NCBI RefSeq assembly: GCF_022539665.2
Contig: NC_081340.1
Coordinates: 3,472,001 to 3,536,000 of the forward strand
Source: Daphnia carinata
Lineage: Eukaryota > Arthropoda > Branchiopoda > Diplostraca > Daphniidae
DNA length: 64,000 nucleotides
Direction: 5' to 3'
Under the pieces are notes generated by a model, which saw only the letters and a program-made list of their open reading frames with translations, did no database searches and was not told the origin of the DNA. This document shows, piece after piece, positions 21,601 through 34,680 of the stretch. Made by a program: the position numbers and the translations under genes. Every line of letters starts with the position of its first letter. Position 1 is the stretch's first letter.

Positions 21601-24600
21601 GCATGTTAACGATCTCCTGGCTTAATGTACTGCCGCTCTCTAAATTTCCCCAGTGTAAATTTTTTTCATCTCCATCTTTTTTTTTTTTTTTTTTGTGCTG
21701 ACTCGTCAAAGAAAAGGGCAGGTCTTATTTTTTTTTTTTTCAAAAATTCTCCTTAAATTTATTTCTTCTTGTCGCCCCACTCCCGCGATAATCATACACA
21801 TAATGGTCCGATTTGAAGGACCATATCATTTGCATAGAGTTTGGGATGTTGGCCTGTTGTTTCTTTCTGCCTGTTTGGAAGCTGGCACGTGACATGGGCA
21901 GATCGTCGGATCCGCGCCCTTGATAATTAGTCTGGTGCGTTCGTTCGTGCGCTGCTGGAAGCAGCAGCGCCCATTAAACATAAATTTCCAAACGATCATC
22001 TCGGGTGCCGTTGGATGGCCCTTCTTTCTTTTTTTTTTTTTTTTTTCATTCTTACTCTTCGCTATGTATAAATTTGTTCTTAGATTCTCTCAACTGCTAT
22101 AGGATGGCATCCTCTCTATTCTTTTCTTCAAATTTTTATATAGATTTTTATGGCTATTCAAATGCAAGCGACCGGAGACGCAGCGTGCAGTTTATTGAAA
22201 ATGGCCATCCAATTTTGTGACGTCACGGATGATAGGAGCTGCGGATAGGTCGTCGATCATTGTCGCGTCAGTATTCAAAAAGGCTGTGCCTTATAGCCGT
22301 TTCGTTTTGAGGTCCACAGTCTCGTACGCCAAACAGCAGCGCCATTAATAATCGATCTTTGATATTGAAATAGAGGCTCGTAGAAATTTGAATGGGAAGA
22401 TCTTTTTTTTCACGATTTTACAAGATAGAGATATGGACGCTATTGAGTCAATTTTATGTTTTTTTATTTATTTTAGAAGAAAAAAAAATGGGGAAGCCAA
22501 TTGATTTGAATTTCCAAAGAGAGCGCGCACATTTGCGTGAATGGCGTTCAAGAAAAAGGGTTTGACTGATTTACATATTAGAAGAGGAGAGATTCATCTT
22601 CATTAGCCGGAAAGGGCGGGATACTTAGGCATTCAAAAGAGGGGTGACGACAGCTTGAAGCCATCATGATTACGTGTATAAAAGAGAGCTGTGTATACAC
22701 ATATCTAGCTGTTGGAACCCACAACTTTATTTTTTTGTTCCCCTCTTTTTTTTCTTATCCCTCGTTCTTTTTATATTATACGATTTTTTTTTTCACACGA
22801 CGCCGGATCAGATTCCCGTCCCGCTTTTTTCTTGTTCCTCTTCGACACGCTTCCGCTAACTGTGAATCCCCCAATCGATTCAAAATATATTATTTTCCTT
22901 CTTCATTCTTTAAACAAATCGTTTAGACACGCTGAAAATTGATACATCAATTTATCATGACTATATATTACAACCTTTTCAAAGCCTTAAAAAATAAGTC
23001 GCTAATTCTCCCCCAAACATTCCTGTAAATCTATAAGCGTCATATACACATACAATAGCGAAATAAACTAACAATTTTAGCTCGCCCCTTTTGATTTCGT
23101 CCAAAGTTACGTAATCTTTACGAATAGGTACACTCCGAAATGCGGGACACGGCTAAAAACACATAAAGCGTGAGAAAAACAAGTAAAAATACATTAGATA
23201 TGAAGGGATTGGCCAAAAACGTGTTACATTGTACATACCCCGTTGGCTCTCTCACAAACATCCAAACAACAATCGGAAGCACGTCGATAATCAGAAACTG
23301 TCTCTATTGCCACAATAAATAGCTGTCCTTGTTTGCTCTCGTTTTATACAAACACGAAACGTGTGGAACATTGGCCGAAAAATGTCGTCCCTTCTTTCTT
23401 CTTCATCGGGTAAAAAAAAAAAAAAAGGCCAATGACAAATGACGTGACATTCATTGAATAGTGGGCGTCACCGGCATCAATGACGAAGGGAAATAGTGAT
23501 TTGATTTGTCCACAGCACAAACCGCGACATTGCGCGTTGTCCAGCACGATCCCCGACAATGATGATGATGATCGTCGGTCTTGATGGTCAAACTGCCCAC
23601 GTGACCACGTAATGGAAAAAAAAAGAAAAATCTGAGCGAAATTGTTTGCCCAGCGCATCGTCAAGATCGTTAACTATTGTCCCGACTGGGTAGAAAACAT
23701 TAATCTCAGGAAAAAAAAAAAAAAAAGAAATAAACGACCTGAAAAGTTTCATCCTAGTGACATGTTCGGCCTTATACGTGCCGGGACTGGCGGGAGGCCC
23801 ATTTGATTTGCGATTTCACAACCCCTGACTCGTACATCTCTTTTCTACTTCCAATGATCTTGTTGTCATTTATATTACGGTTAACTGCACAGCGAATAAG
23901 ATTCTTAGATGTTGGTAATACAATTATTGGTGTAACCCCAAAAATAGCGCATAGATCAAAAGCGCTTGACCGGGTCGATCAAATATGCGGCTGTGATATA
24001 TGACACCGAAACGTATAGCCAACTCGCATATTCGTTATCATTGCCAAGAATATATTTGAAATCCGATTCCATTTCGAATATTTTTTTTTTTTTGGCCCAT
24101 TAAAAATGTTCCAGCCCCCACATTACTGGATAGTGTTCCACATTAGTGTACAGTTAAAGGAAGCTTATATTCACGGATGGGCGGATTGATACGGCAGCCA
24201 AAAGATGAACCTTTGTGAGCTTGTTCTAACGATGTGTCGGTATCAAGATTGACACGTCTACGTATATATCAGTAATAGGCCCATACAAGTCTCGAGCCAC
24301 ATACTTTAGACGCTTTATAGGTTGGAGGGCCATTCAGAAGGCTAACCAAGAGAGAGAAAAAAGAAAAGTGATTGACATTTACTCATCGCAGAATTCAACA
24401 CAGTTTAACAAGCCCGCTCCTCTCTGTGTGGTGTTGTACATCCGCGTATATATATAAGCCTCAACAGAATTTCTTTTGAATTATGTTTCATATTTTTTTT
24501 TTGTGGGGAGGTTATCACAAAAGCGTCTTTCCCCTCTCAAAAAAAAAAGGGGGAAACAAAATTTTCTATTGGAGTCCACGACTTTGTTGTGCTTTGACCG

Positions 24601-27600
24601 ATTGAAAAAGCTTCGTACATAGCACACACGTAGAGTCTTTTGCTTCGTTATGTACAGTGTATAAGCTTCGGATTTCGTGTGCGCGCACAATAGGGAACGG
24701 CACAAAATCTTCTACGGCCAGTCAACAATCCTTTCACAATATTATTTCGCCTCTTTTTCTCGCGTTTGGGGGAAGAAATTGCTGTGTATATATTGGGTTC
24801 TCCTTTTTTTTTTTTTTTCTATCATTGCTGCATTTGACGATCGACGAGGATCTACATTGTGCTGCCGCAGTTTGTGATTGACGGATTTTTTTTTTTCTCC
24901 CTTCTTTTTCTCGTGTTGTTGTTGTGCTCGGCACTGCCTGTCTCCTATAATAATAAAGCTCCACTTTGCTTCCACACACTTGACAATTGAAAATTCATTT
25001 TTTTTTTCTTTCTTCTTCACTCCCTTGTCAAAGCGGATACTATTTCACCCCCTTCCCAAACGCCTTTTCAAGTTTTCACTTGGATATACAGAGAGTTCGA
25101 AAACTAGGCCTATGTTTTGTATAGTATTCTGTACTATAACACATTGATGCATTATATATGCACGCATGTGTAGCTAAAAGAAAAAAAAAATGCACCCTGC
25201 GGTCGCTTCTGTACACTGAATGTTCAACAACAAAACGAAGGGGCTATCCTTTTTTTTCGCGCTGCACTTGATGGCTTTCGCTTAATGGATGTCACCTGCG
25301 AAACGTCCTTTGTGGGCAAGTCAGAGATACGAGATCGACACGTTTCTTCGAACATTTTGTGTTCAAATTTGTGTCAACATCTTTTTTTCTCTTTTTTCAG
25401 GGGGTTATATTCTTAACGATTTACGTTTGACATAAACGGAAGTTATTGTAACGTATACCTGGAACGTGTAGAGAGAGTTCGCACTTTGTACTCTGAAAGT
25501 TACTTTCGTGAGGACTTTGTCTGCGTGAAAAATCAACTGAGATACACATCCGTACTTTGTTTCTTAACAGTTACAGATGACATTATAAATCTTGATTTTA
25601 TTTTTGTTTTTCAATTTGAAGATCGACGAGTCGGGGCGTTGAAATCCTTGGAGAACCATCGCTCTGCGTTCCAACTACCAAATGTTATACGAGGATGCGT
25701 ATTACAAAAAGGCAACGTATATAAACAGGAAACGGCCAAACATTAACCACTGTCCGATATGCTTATATATGCAAAGTCTTGCATCAGAGAGGAGGGTTAG
25801 ATCTGTATATACTTTATTACATCACATATGGACGTAGCCCCCCCCCCCCCCCTCCAACGTTCATATAGAAAAATGACAAACCTCCGATGAAGCGCAAACG
25901 GGTTATCGGTGATCTATTTACATAGCTGTCCCTTCTGAATAAATGCACATAAAAAGGGGGGCCATATGAATCGAATCGAGTCCATCGTTTCACTCTCCCA
26001 TTTTTTATTTTTACTCGAATCTTATGCATAGAAAATAAGAAAGAGAAAAAAAAAAATAAACGATGCAAAGATAAACACAGAGATGAGGGTCGTGAGGGTT
26101 GGATCGATGATTGCAGTTGACAATAGAAAATGGTCAATTCGGAAAGAGCCGCCCTTCTTTTTTTTTTTTTATTCCCTTAAAATAATGGGGCGTGAAAAAG
26201 GCTGCGGACGTGTGGACTCGAAATGTAGAAGGGGTCATTTTTTTTTTTCATTTCGCGTTTTTTATAGTGTATATAGATCTACACAGTATGTGTGTTAAAG
26301 GTCTAAATGTTTATTGGAAAAAAAAAAATGGACCGCGTACAGTCACGGATGGTTTATTCCCACCGGACTTTTGAAGATCGGACTTCATTTATATTCATGC
26401 ACGACGTCTATAGAAAAATACACACACACAGCTTATATAATGTTTCTTGTGTGTGTGTGTGTGCCCTTTATGGCTCACAGTTTGATTCTTTTTTTTTTTG
26501 GGTCTCCCCCCTTTTTTCTTTCCCGAAGTTCTTTGACAATAGAAAAAAAAAAGAAGTTGCCGCAATAAGAGTAACACACTCTTGTGTTTGTGTGAATACA
26601 AACCGAAAAAAACGGTGCGGATCGATCGCTTAGGAGCGATAAAGGTGATTGGATGGGGGGGTGGTAGGGTTATAGCCGAAAGAAGTGGAGGGGAATATAG
26701 GAGTTGTATATATTTTTGTGGCATTTGCTTCTATGGGAGGATTAAGTTCTTTACGCGTCCAGTCGAGATGGAATAAAAAAAAAGAGGGGGGGGGGGAGGA
26801 AAGAATTGTAGGAGGAGATTGGCAGCGGGTTGACGTCCGTTGCTGTTAGACACCGACGTTGTACGGCGGCGTTCGACGGCCGGACGGGAACTTTTGTGCG
26901 TCCAATTTCCCATCAGCTGCACTTGACGTACCCCTTAAATACGCACATAAAAGGCCTATTAATCGCATCGGTCTCTGGCCGTCTACCAGCATTCCTTTTT
27001 TTTTTTTCTTATTCCGGGCTATAAGAAAATCCGCCACCGACGGCTGTCCACTTCGTTTTTGCTCCGGCTAATTCGAATGAACAGCTTTATTCGACAATTG
27101 TATTCCTTCCCTTTCTGGCTTCGTGTGTGCGTATATATATATATAACTGATGCCACGACGTCCTTCCTTTGCCGGTCGTCAATGGGGTAAAAAGGCCCCG
27201 CAAGGCGTCACACAAAAGAACGCAAGGATTAACAATCCAACCGATATCAACTGAATTGAGCATCTAAACACAGCGGCAGGTCACACGATGACGCAAATAA
27301 AAAAAATAAAAACGAGCCCAACGACGTCATGAAGGTCTACAAGCCCTTGATGACGACGGCTGTAAATAAGCCTGGGATTAAAAGAAAAAAAAAGAAAGTC
27401 TTTTTTTTTATTAAGACATCGTATAGATTATGCGTTCTCTGACGTGATACCAAAGTTGAAACGAACACGCTCTCCAGGCAATTGGTTTTTTACTTTTTCT
27501 TCCCCTTCCTTTTTTGAGATAGCCATCACACCTGCCGTCATCCATCATGTTGAGCTACTCCGTCTCAGAACTCGAAACGGTGGACTGATGCTGCAATGCG

Positions 27601-30600
27601 CGCCCCGAAGTCGATTGAATAGGTCCACAATTGCAATGGATTACACATATAAATACATTGAGGGACACACATTGATATAGTTGTGTGGTTGATCGGCCTC
27701 AGTCTTTCTATAGACGTCGATGGTACACCGTGACATCCAAAATACGTAAGAGGAAATACTAGAGACGATGTGTGTGTATAGCTATTCAGTTACGTCTGCT
27801 ACGTTGAACATGTAATGATCATCCTCATCATTGTTGAAAAGGTTCGACCGAGTGTAAAGCCAAAATAAAAAGGTCCAACATGTGTATCCTAGGCTACTGC
27901 TTTACTTATTATAGTCCGTCTCTCTGTAATAGGTGACTGGCCCAAGCTTATACAACAGGCTAGACACGGCCCTAGTTTCTAGAAAAGGGGGGAGGCCTAT
28001 TGATGTTTTTCTTCTCGTATAGCTCCTAAAAAAAGAAGTTGGACTGCATGTAAGCGAACGGCCGTAAATGGACGAAGGGCATCACAACAGACACAGTAAG
28101 AGATCACAGAAAAATATATAAAAGTAGGGAAGAAGAAGGAAAAAAAAAACGTTTGCATGATAGGGCTGATTGTTGACACACACTCCTATACAAGAGTCTG
28201 GCTTTCGAAATCCTTTTGGATCACGTATATATATTAGCCTTTAGAAAACTTTGTTTGCTACCCAAAACCCAATGGGTGTGTATGTGTGCTTGAAAAATAG
28301 GGATCTCGTGTAAAGAGGCGAAACTGGGGAGCCCCTTCAACTGTCAAACGCACGCTGAGTTCCCAATCAGAGGGACGTGAGAGATGCGGCGCAACTTGAA
28401 TAGACAAGCCACTCGCCACCGATTGAGTCCAGTCTTTCTCTTGTTCAATTTTCCCTTTTTTTTTTTTTTTCTCTATTCTAGTTAGGGCTAACACTCCTTT
28501 TTCCTAACTGTTACACACTATCATCGATTTGTAGCCATGCGCGCACGCACACACAAAGTATCTAACGCTCACTTGTTATTTGCTCACACAGGCAGCGAGA
28601 CAAGAATATTTGAAAGTCTGCGCTCTGTATAATCGTTTCGGCCCTGGAATCGATCCAACCTTATGTACCTGGATAATGAAACGCTGGGAAAATATATAAA
28701 AGTATGCGGATATTATTGTGAGCAATCAGCGTATAAGATCTGGATTATTGTATCATATATGCGTTGGTGTTTTAGAGGTTTATCTGGTGCATGAATGCGT
28801 TTGGAGCCGAGAGAAGAAGGGGGGAGATGTCCACAACAACACAACCAATTCAATGTGATAACACATGTTTACGGCACAGCCTTTGGGTTCAAACTGGAAA
28901 AAGAAAGGCTATTGTATGTCGCCAGTAGAGTGGTGCCGAGCGATCATGTCCACCGTACAAAATAAAGGGGGGAGGATAAATACGGTCCCTTTTTTTTTTT
29001 TTTATCCTTCTCGGATGGCAGTCAAGTGAACCAATTCGGATGATAGTCCTCTCTCTCTCTCTCTCTCTTTTTAAACATTAGCTTTATACATGTTGATTGT
29101 TGCTCTCCATCGGCCATCAAAAACAGGTGCGCTTTGACCTTTCCTCCTCTTTGCGGTTTTTAGAAAATATTCTTCTATCTATAGATCCTCTTAATTCTTT
29201 TGGCTACCTCTTTAGTGTCCATCACGTCCGATTGATTGATCGTTTCCCCAGATGTACAAATTTCGCTAAATTGACCCCCTCTTTTAGCATTTTTTTTTCT
29301 GATACGCTGATGAAACCTTTTAAAAATGGGGGGATTCAATCTTTGACACGATACGCCTCGTTTCATTTTGATTAGAAATGATTCACATGTTGGCACAATA
29401 TGGCGTGTCTTATATATTTAAATCCTTAAAGGGGGATGATGTAGGGCTGAAAGAGAAATGTTATTATTTTCTTTAGTACGCTGGCATGTCGTCATTCGTT
29501 TTATGTCTTCCTTTTTTTATATTTTATTTGAGACAGGGCGCATGACTGTGGGGGCCTTTTGGCTGAGCAATGAGAAAATAAAGGATCCTGTTTCTTATTT
29601 GTCTGCCTTGTGTCCAGAGAGTGGATAGAGAGGGGAGGAAAAAAAAAAGAAAAAAGAAAGAAAACCCAAAGCAGAGAGTGGAAGAGTATGGGGCACAAGT
29701 TTGGTGTATAGTGTGCCACTGAAATTTCAGCAGCCAGCGCGCACTTGTGGTTCCTCGACTCCTTTCATTTTCAAATCTTTTGTGCATTTTTAAATATTTT
29801 TTAAAGCAACGATGCTGCTGCCATCTTCTCGTTTCGTTCTCCATGACACCCGAGCAAGATGGATAGCTTTTAAAGACCCCTATATACTGGGTCAGAGGTC
29901 ATCTGGTCGCACCCTCTCTCTCGTTTTTGCTCTCTCTCTCTCTCTGTCTTTCCAAGACTTGTGCGCAAACACTGCTGGAACATATCTCGGAGCTACTGTT
30001 ATTACGAACTCTCGTTTTTAGCTCTTCATGTACGAGGATCTTTGCCAAAGGAATATATACATCATCGCGTGATATGTACGGTGGATTACATTGATAAGCT
30101 TTCTCTGTTCTCCATTTAAACTCTAGATCTTTTGAACTGTTCTCTGCTTGATAGTTTCAACCAGCATGCCACTCGACAATGAGTTATGTCTCTTCTTTTT
30201 CGTTTTTTTTTTCAAGTAAAATAAATAGAACATCATTGTCATGGAGTTGCTGTTTGATTTTCAAGCGCTTCCAACAACAAGAAATCGACTAAAGAGGATC
30301 AGAAAACACAAGGGCTCCGTACTCGAATGACTTGGGTTTCAATTAGTTTTCTTATATTTTTAAGGACGATGTGGTCGACCAGTCAAGTAAAAAAAAAAAT
30401 ACATATATAAATAGAAAAAGGGTCTATAACAGTAGGAGATTGAAAAAAAAAAAAGAGTCAATGTCTCGGGCACAAGCTCGCAGTGGTTCATCACACATGA
30501 GCGGGCACACAACTAGCTGCCAAAAGTGAGAGAGGCCTATAAAGAAAAGCTTCTGGCTATATAGAGGCACGTGAAAAGAAACGAAATCGGATCTATTCAC

Positions 30601-32700
30601 TTTGCTCTGTGTGTGTGTGTGTGTATGGGCTTCCCTTATACATATATATTTGACTGTCTGGCTGTGTGTGATGGCGCACAGGCCATGACATTAGAACCTT
30701 TCGCCGGCTTTTTTCATTTTTTTCTTTCCCCCCACAAAAAAACTGTTGTCACCCTTCTTTTCCCACTTTATTTTATTTTTTTTTTGAGGGAAGATCTGGA
30801 AAAAAAAAAAAAGAAATAGAGGCTCTGTAATCATAATCATCCGAAGTTTTGAAATTATTGTTATATGCACGGGCCTTTTTTTCTGCTGCTGTGTGGCCGG
30901 CACGCTCTCCGTTGATGCGGCAAACGTGTCCCGCGTAATTCAAACCGCTGAATTGAAAAAAAAAAGAAAGGGGGAAACGTATAACCGTTTCTTCGGTGTC
31001 TATACAATATCTTTTTAAAGGGAGAAAAAAAAATATCACCCTTTTGTGGTGTTTAATATGAGAAAAATAAAAGCCGACCGTATAGGGAAAAAGAACTTGC
31101 GTAACCGATTTTCTTTCTTCTTTTTTGAAGGATAATAGAAGTCTATACCCTTTTTTGTGTATGTGTGTGTATGTCCGTTATTTCCCTTTTCTGGTCGATT
31201 ATGTACGGTCGACCGCTACAGGTAGACAATCGGACATCCGATTTTCCCCGATGGGCTGTCTCAACATTTGAAAGCCAGTTGATGCAAAACAAGCGGTGCA
31301 CAACGACGTCGGTCAGGAAAGAATAAAAAAGAAATATTTATACGCGATGTGTACAATAAGCGTCGTCCATTATCTAAAAGAAATTAGAACGAGTTCCCTT
31401 TTCTTATTTCTAAGAGGGAAAAAAAAATGAGTGGGCGGGTATGATGCAGTATATTACCTGTGAGTATGATTAGATTTGTATTTTTGGGGGAGAGCTGATC
31501 GAAATGGCATCACATTTTCTTGTGCTGGACAGTTGGAATTGGTCATTCTACAGTCACAGAGAGAGGGGGAGAACGAAAATACATTTAACTTTGTATACGT
31601 AAAAGTATATATATATACATATATAAAAGCGAAAGGGAAAATGCTCGTATGTTAACGTGGGAATTACAGCACACAACCGACTCTATACATAACGGTGACA
31701 ATGCGTGTCCAGCAAAAAAAAAAAAAAAAAAAAAGCTCTGGCCACATTTTTTTTAAATGGACGTCAAAAAGGAAACGTCCGGCTTCGACCATAGGCTCTT
31801 TCCGGATGAATTATCAATGATATGGCCGTGATCTATTGCTTATAGGCTATCAGCCTCGTGTATACGTGTTACGACGGGCCATCTTCCTCCCCATTTCTTT
31901 GTTGAACAAAAGGTGTATGTATATATGACGTAACTTTAACTATTCTTTTTTTCGTTTGGGGGATTTATTCGACCTTTAGTATAGCGTCATTGAAAAAAAG
32001 CTACTTGGATATTTTTATTGTAATTTTTTTTGTTTCCCACAGCAGCAACATTCGATGCATATCAGATAGTTGATGGATTCTATCTGCGACAAACTGCAGT
32101 GTGACAAACTGCTCGGACAGAAGAAGCTCTGCTCGGTTCCAGCAACACCCAAACAAAAAGGGGACCGAAGAGAGAGAGAGAAATAAGGAACGAAATTAAA
32201 AGATGGATGGCGCTAGGTGATGCGAGTTATTGGATCCAGTCGGTGACAGCAGCAGCTTCCTCCACATGAATCTCTTGCTCTGTGCTGGGCAAGCGGTGCG
32301 GATGTGTATTTCTTTTATACCGCGATACGGGTCGTAGTACATAAATATATTAGGTGTGTATACACACGTTGTAGCACTACACACTTCGCGATAGCCATTT
32401 TCGGGATGAATATTTCACGCTGTTCCTCTGCTGCTTCCCCGTGATCGATTTCCACGTACCAAACACGCCCTATTTTATATTTAGTGTCCAATTCGATGAT
32501 CTTATTCCGCTAGATGCCTATCGATTTTGGCCAATCTCTAACCAACGGCTGTACACCATCAACGATCGCAAAAGCTGTTCGATATACGTATGCAGAGGGA
32601 TAAGTGTTTGCTCGTTAAGCTTATTTTCCGACGAATAAGTGCACAGCACGGTGAGCAATTTGGATGTGAGTGCACAACCCGTTGAGTACTGAACGACGTC
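18691..32700. other. Gene-poor, homopolymer-rich DNA
   Basis: No supportable gene on either strand. Many A/T runs of 10-20 nt (for example near 19466, 21678, 22029, 24806, 31713). Also (GAA)8 at 19914-19938, a C run near 25839, (TA)n at about 27132, (CT)n at about 29050-29068 and (GT)n at about 30608. TGACGTCA occurs at 22218-22225. ORFs are at or below about 120 codons and have homopolymer-derived composition. Confidence 0.5.
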
Positions 32701-32703
32701 TAC

Positions 32704-33060
32704 GACACGTGACCTTCCATCAAGTCCCTGCGTTCACTCAGTCACGTGACCAGTGTGTTTATAATCACTACGTCAGGCCAATTTTTTTTTTACAAAGTTG
32801 ATTCCGTTTGTTGTTATAGGTCTTTCTTCTTATAACATATGTAGACATCTTTATACGCTATATATTCGTAGGTCTTATAAATATAGAACATGAGTGAGGA
32901 GGAGGCGTCTACCGGTTGCCGCCCTCCTCTTCTACATATATCCTCCCCTCCTGATATTTGATGTGGCCGGTACAAAAAGGTGTTGATTTTTCGCTGTTAG
33001 TGGCTGCCCGAAAGAAAAAAAAAAGAAAAACTCGAGCTAGACTAAACAAGGTCACGTGAC
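32704..33060. promoter_or_regulatory. Cluster of three CACGTG E-boxes
   Basis: GACACGTGAC (32704-32713), GTCACGTGAC (32741-32750) and GTCACGTGAC (33051-33060) lie within 360 bp. GTCACGTGAC is the full palindrome bound by bHLH-zip factors of the MITF/TFE and USF type. A cluster suggests an enhancer; that is inference. Confidence 0.4.
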
Positions 33061-33194
33061 CGACACTGCCATAACAGACACAAACACGTCCATCGAATAT
33101 AACCTACCCCCCCCCCCCCATCAAATGTTTTTTGAAAACGAACGTTGACCCACCTTTTTTCGTCACCTGAGCTGACCATCCAATAATAATAAGA

Positions 33195-33239
33195 GAACCA
33201 TTACACACAGCTGCACGTTTCAGGTGTGTGTAATGGTTC
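33195..33239. repeat. Perfect 15-bp stem hairpin
   Basis: 33195-33209 (GAACCATTACACACA) pairs without mismatch with 33225-33239, loop 15 nt. Shorter than a typical animal pre-miRNA, though weak outer pairing (CCAT at about 33177 with ATGG at about 33244) could extend it. Could equally be a transposon remnant. Confidence 0.6.
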
Positions 33240-34562
33240 ATACATGGACCTCTTTTTGTTTCCATCGGTTCTCACAAGCTTCAAATCTCTTCTTTTAAAA
33301 AAAAAAATATGTATTTATAGATTGATGGAAGCGTAATATTAGCTATAGTTCCATCGCCCTTTATTTTTCTTCTTCTTGTTTTGATTTTGTTGACCTTGTG
33401 ATCTTGCTACTGGGGGCTCGTAACAGCGTCGAGTCTCTTTTTTTTATATAGTCGGTCTCGTTGTTGCTTCTTCTTCTGTTTTTGAAGACCAAAGTGGGGC
33501 GGGGTGATCATCATTTAGAAATATATAAAACGAGAAAAAAAAGGTATACACAGAAAAACAACAACTGCTACGTAAGAAAGAGAGACACGAAGAATCAGCA
33601 GCAGCAGGTAGCTAATGTTTTTTTTTTTTCTCTCTTTCGTTCTTGTTCTCAACAGTAGCAGTTCGTATCACATTAGCTCCTTTCATGTCAGCTGATTGGA
33701 CTTTTTTTTTTTTTTTCTTTTTCTCCCCCCTACTCGCTGGCCCTTTCTCTCTCAACTTGGTCTTATTATTGTTATTATAATTTTGTTCAGAAGAAGAAGA
33801 AAAGGTTCTCCTTCTTTTTTGCTTCACGGTGCGTCCGCCCTCCGGCTGCCGTGACCCTTGGGGTCGTTCTTCTTCTCATAATATGACCGACGCAATTTAT
33901 CTACACGGCCAAAAGAAGAAGAACCAGGACTGTTTTTTTTTTTCTTCGTCTTTAGCCAACTATAAGAAACAAAAAAAAAAAAGAGAAAGAAATAATATTA
34001 TCTACCGGTATATACATACGCGTGCAAGCAGCACAACCCATTTGGGAAACATTAAGGCAAAAGAAGAAATGGTTGTACTCGCTAGTTTCGATCATTAAAA
34101 ACGGTATAGAGTTTATGGACTCGGCTGCTGGTTTATTTTTTTCAATCTTTTTTAACTTCGTTTCGTGTGTTCTTCTTACAATATTACGACTGTCGAGTTC
34201 TAGCGCTCCTGTAAAGATCTCGGGATTATATAGCGTGCAGATTGATAGACAGCTGGATATATACTTCAGAAACACTGATGGGGTTACGTATTATTATTTA
34301 TTTATTAAGAAACTATAGAATGGGAGATGGTTCATCAGCTTGATAGGGCAGCTCGTTAACAGGACCAATGAATTTCGAAATTTCATCTTGATGATGGTAC
34401 ACAATTCTACATACAATTGATCGTGTATAAAGAATCACATTCCCACGCAATACTAGATTAGTCCGAGATGATGATCTCGCTCTCCGATGGAAATTAAAAG
34501 AATTCGTGTGGAAGCTGCTCTGCCCATTGGGTCATTAAAGATGAACAAGCCGAACATCTTCC
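33240..34562. other. Gene-poor DNA
   Basis: Homopolymers and short Lys/Phe-rich ORFs only; no supportable gene or RNA. Confidence 0.5.
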
Positions 34563-34680
34563 TGGATGATTCACAATCTGAGATAAGGCCACTGGGTGCT
34601 GCTTTGTCAGGTGCTTTATGAATCATCCAAAAACCGTTCTCCTTTTATGTTTTTATATTTTATAACGGTTTCACCTGACA
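34563..34680. repeat. Interleaved inverted repeats
   Basis: TGGATGATTCA (34563-34573) pairs with TGAATCATCCA (34619-34629). TGTCAGGTG (34605-34613) pairs with CACCTGACA (34672-34680), enclosing AAACCGTT (34631-34638) and AACGGTTT (34664-34671). The arms overlap in order, so the two hairpins are mutually exclusive or pseudoknot-like. Confidence 0.6.
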
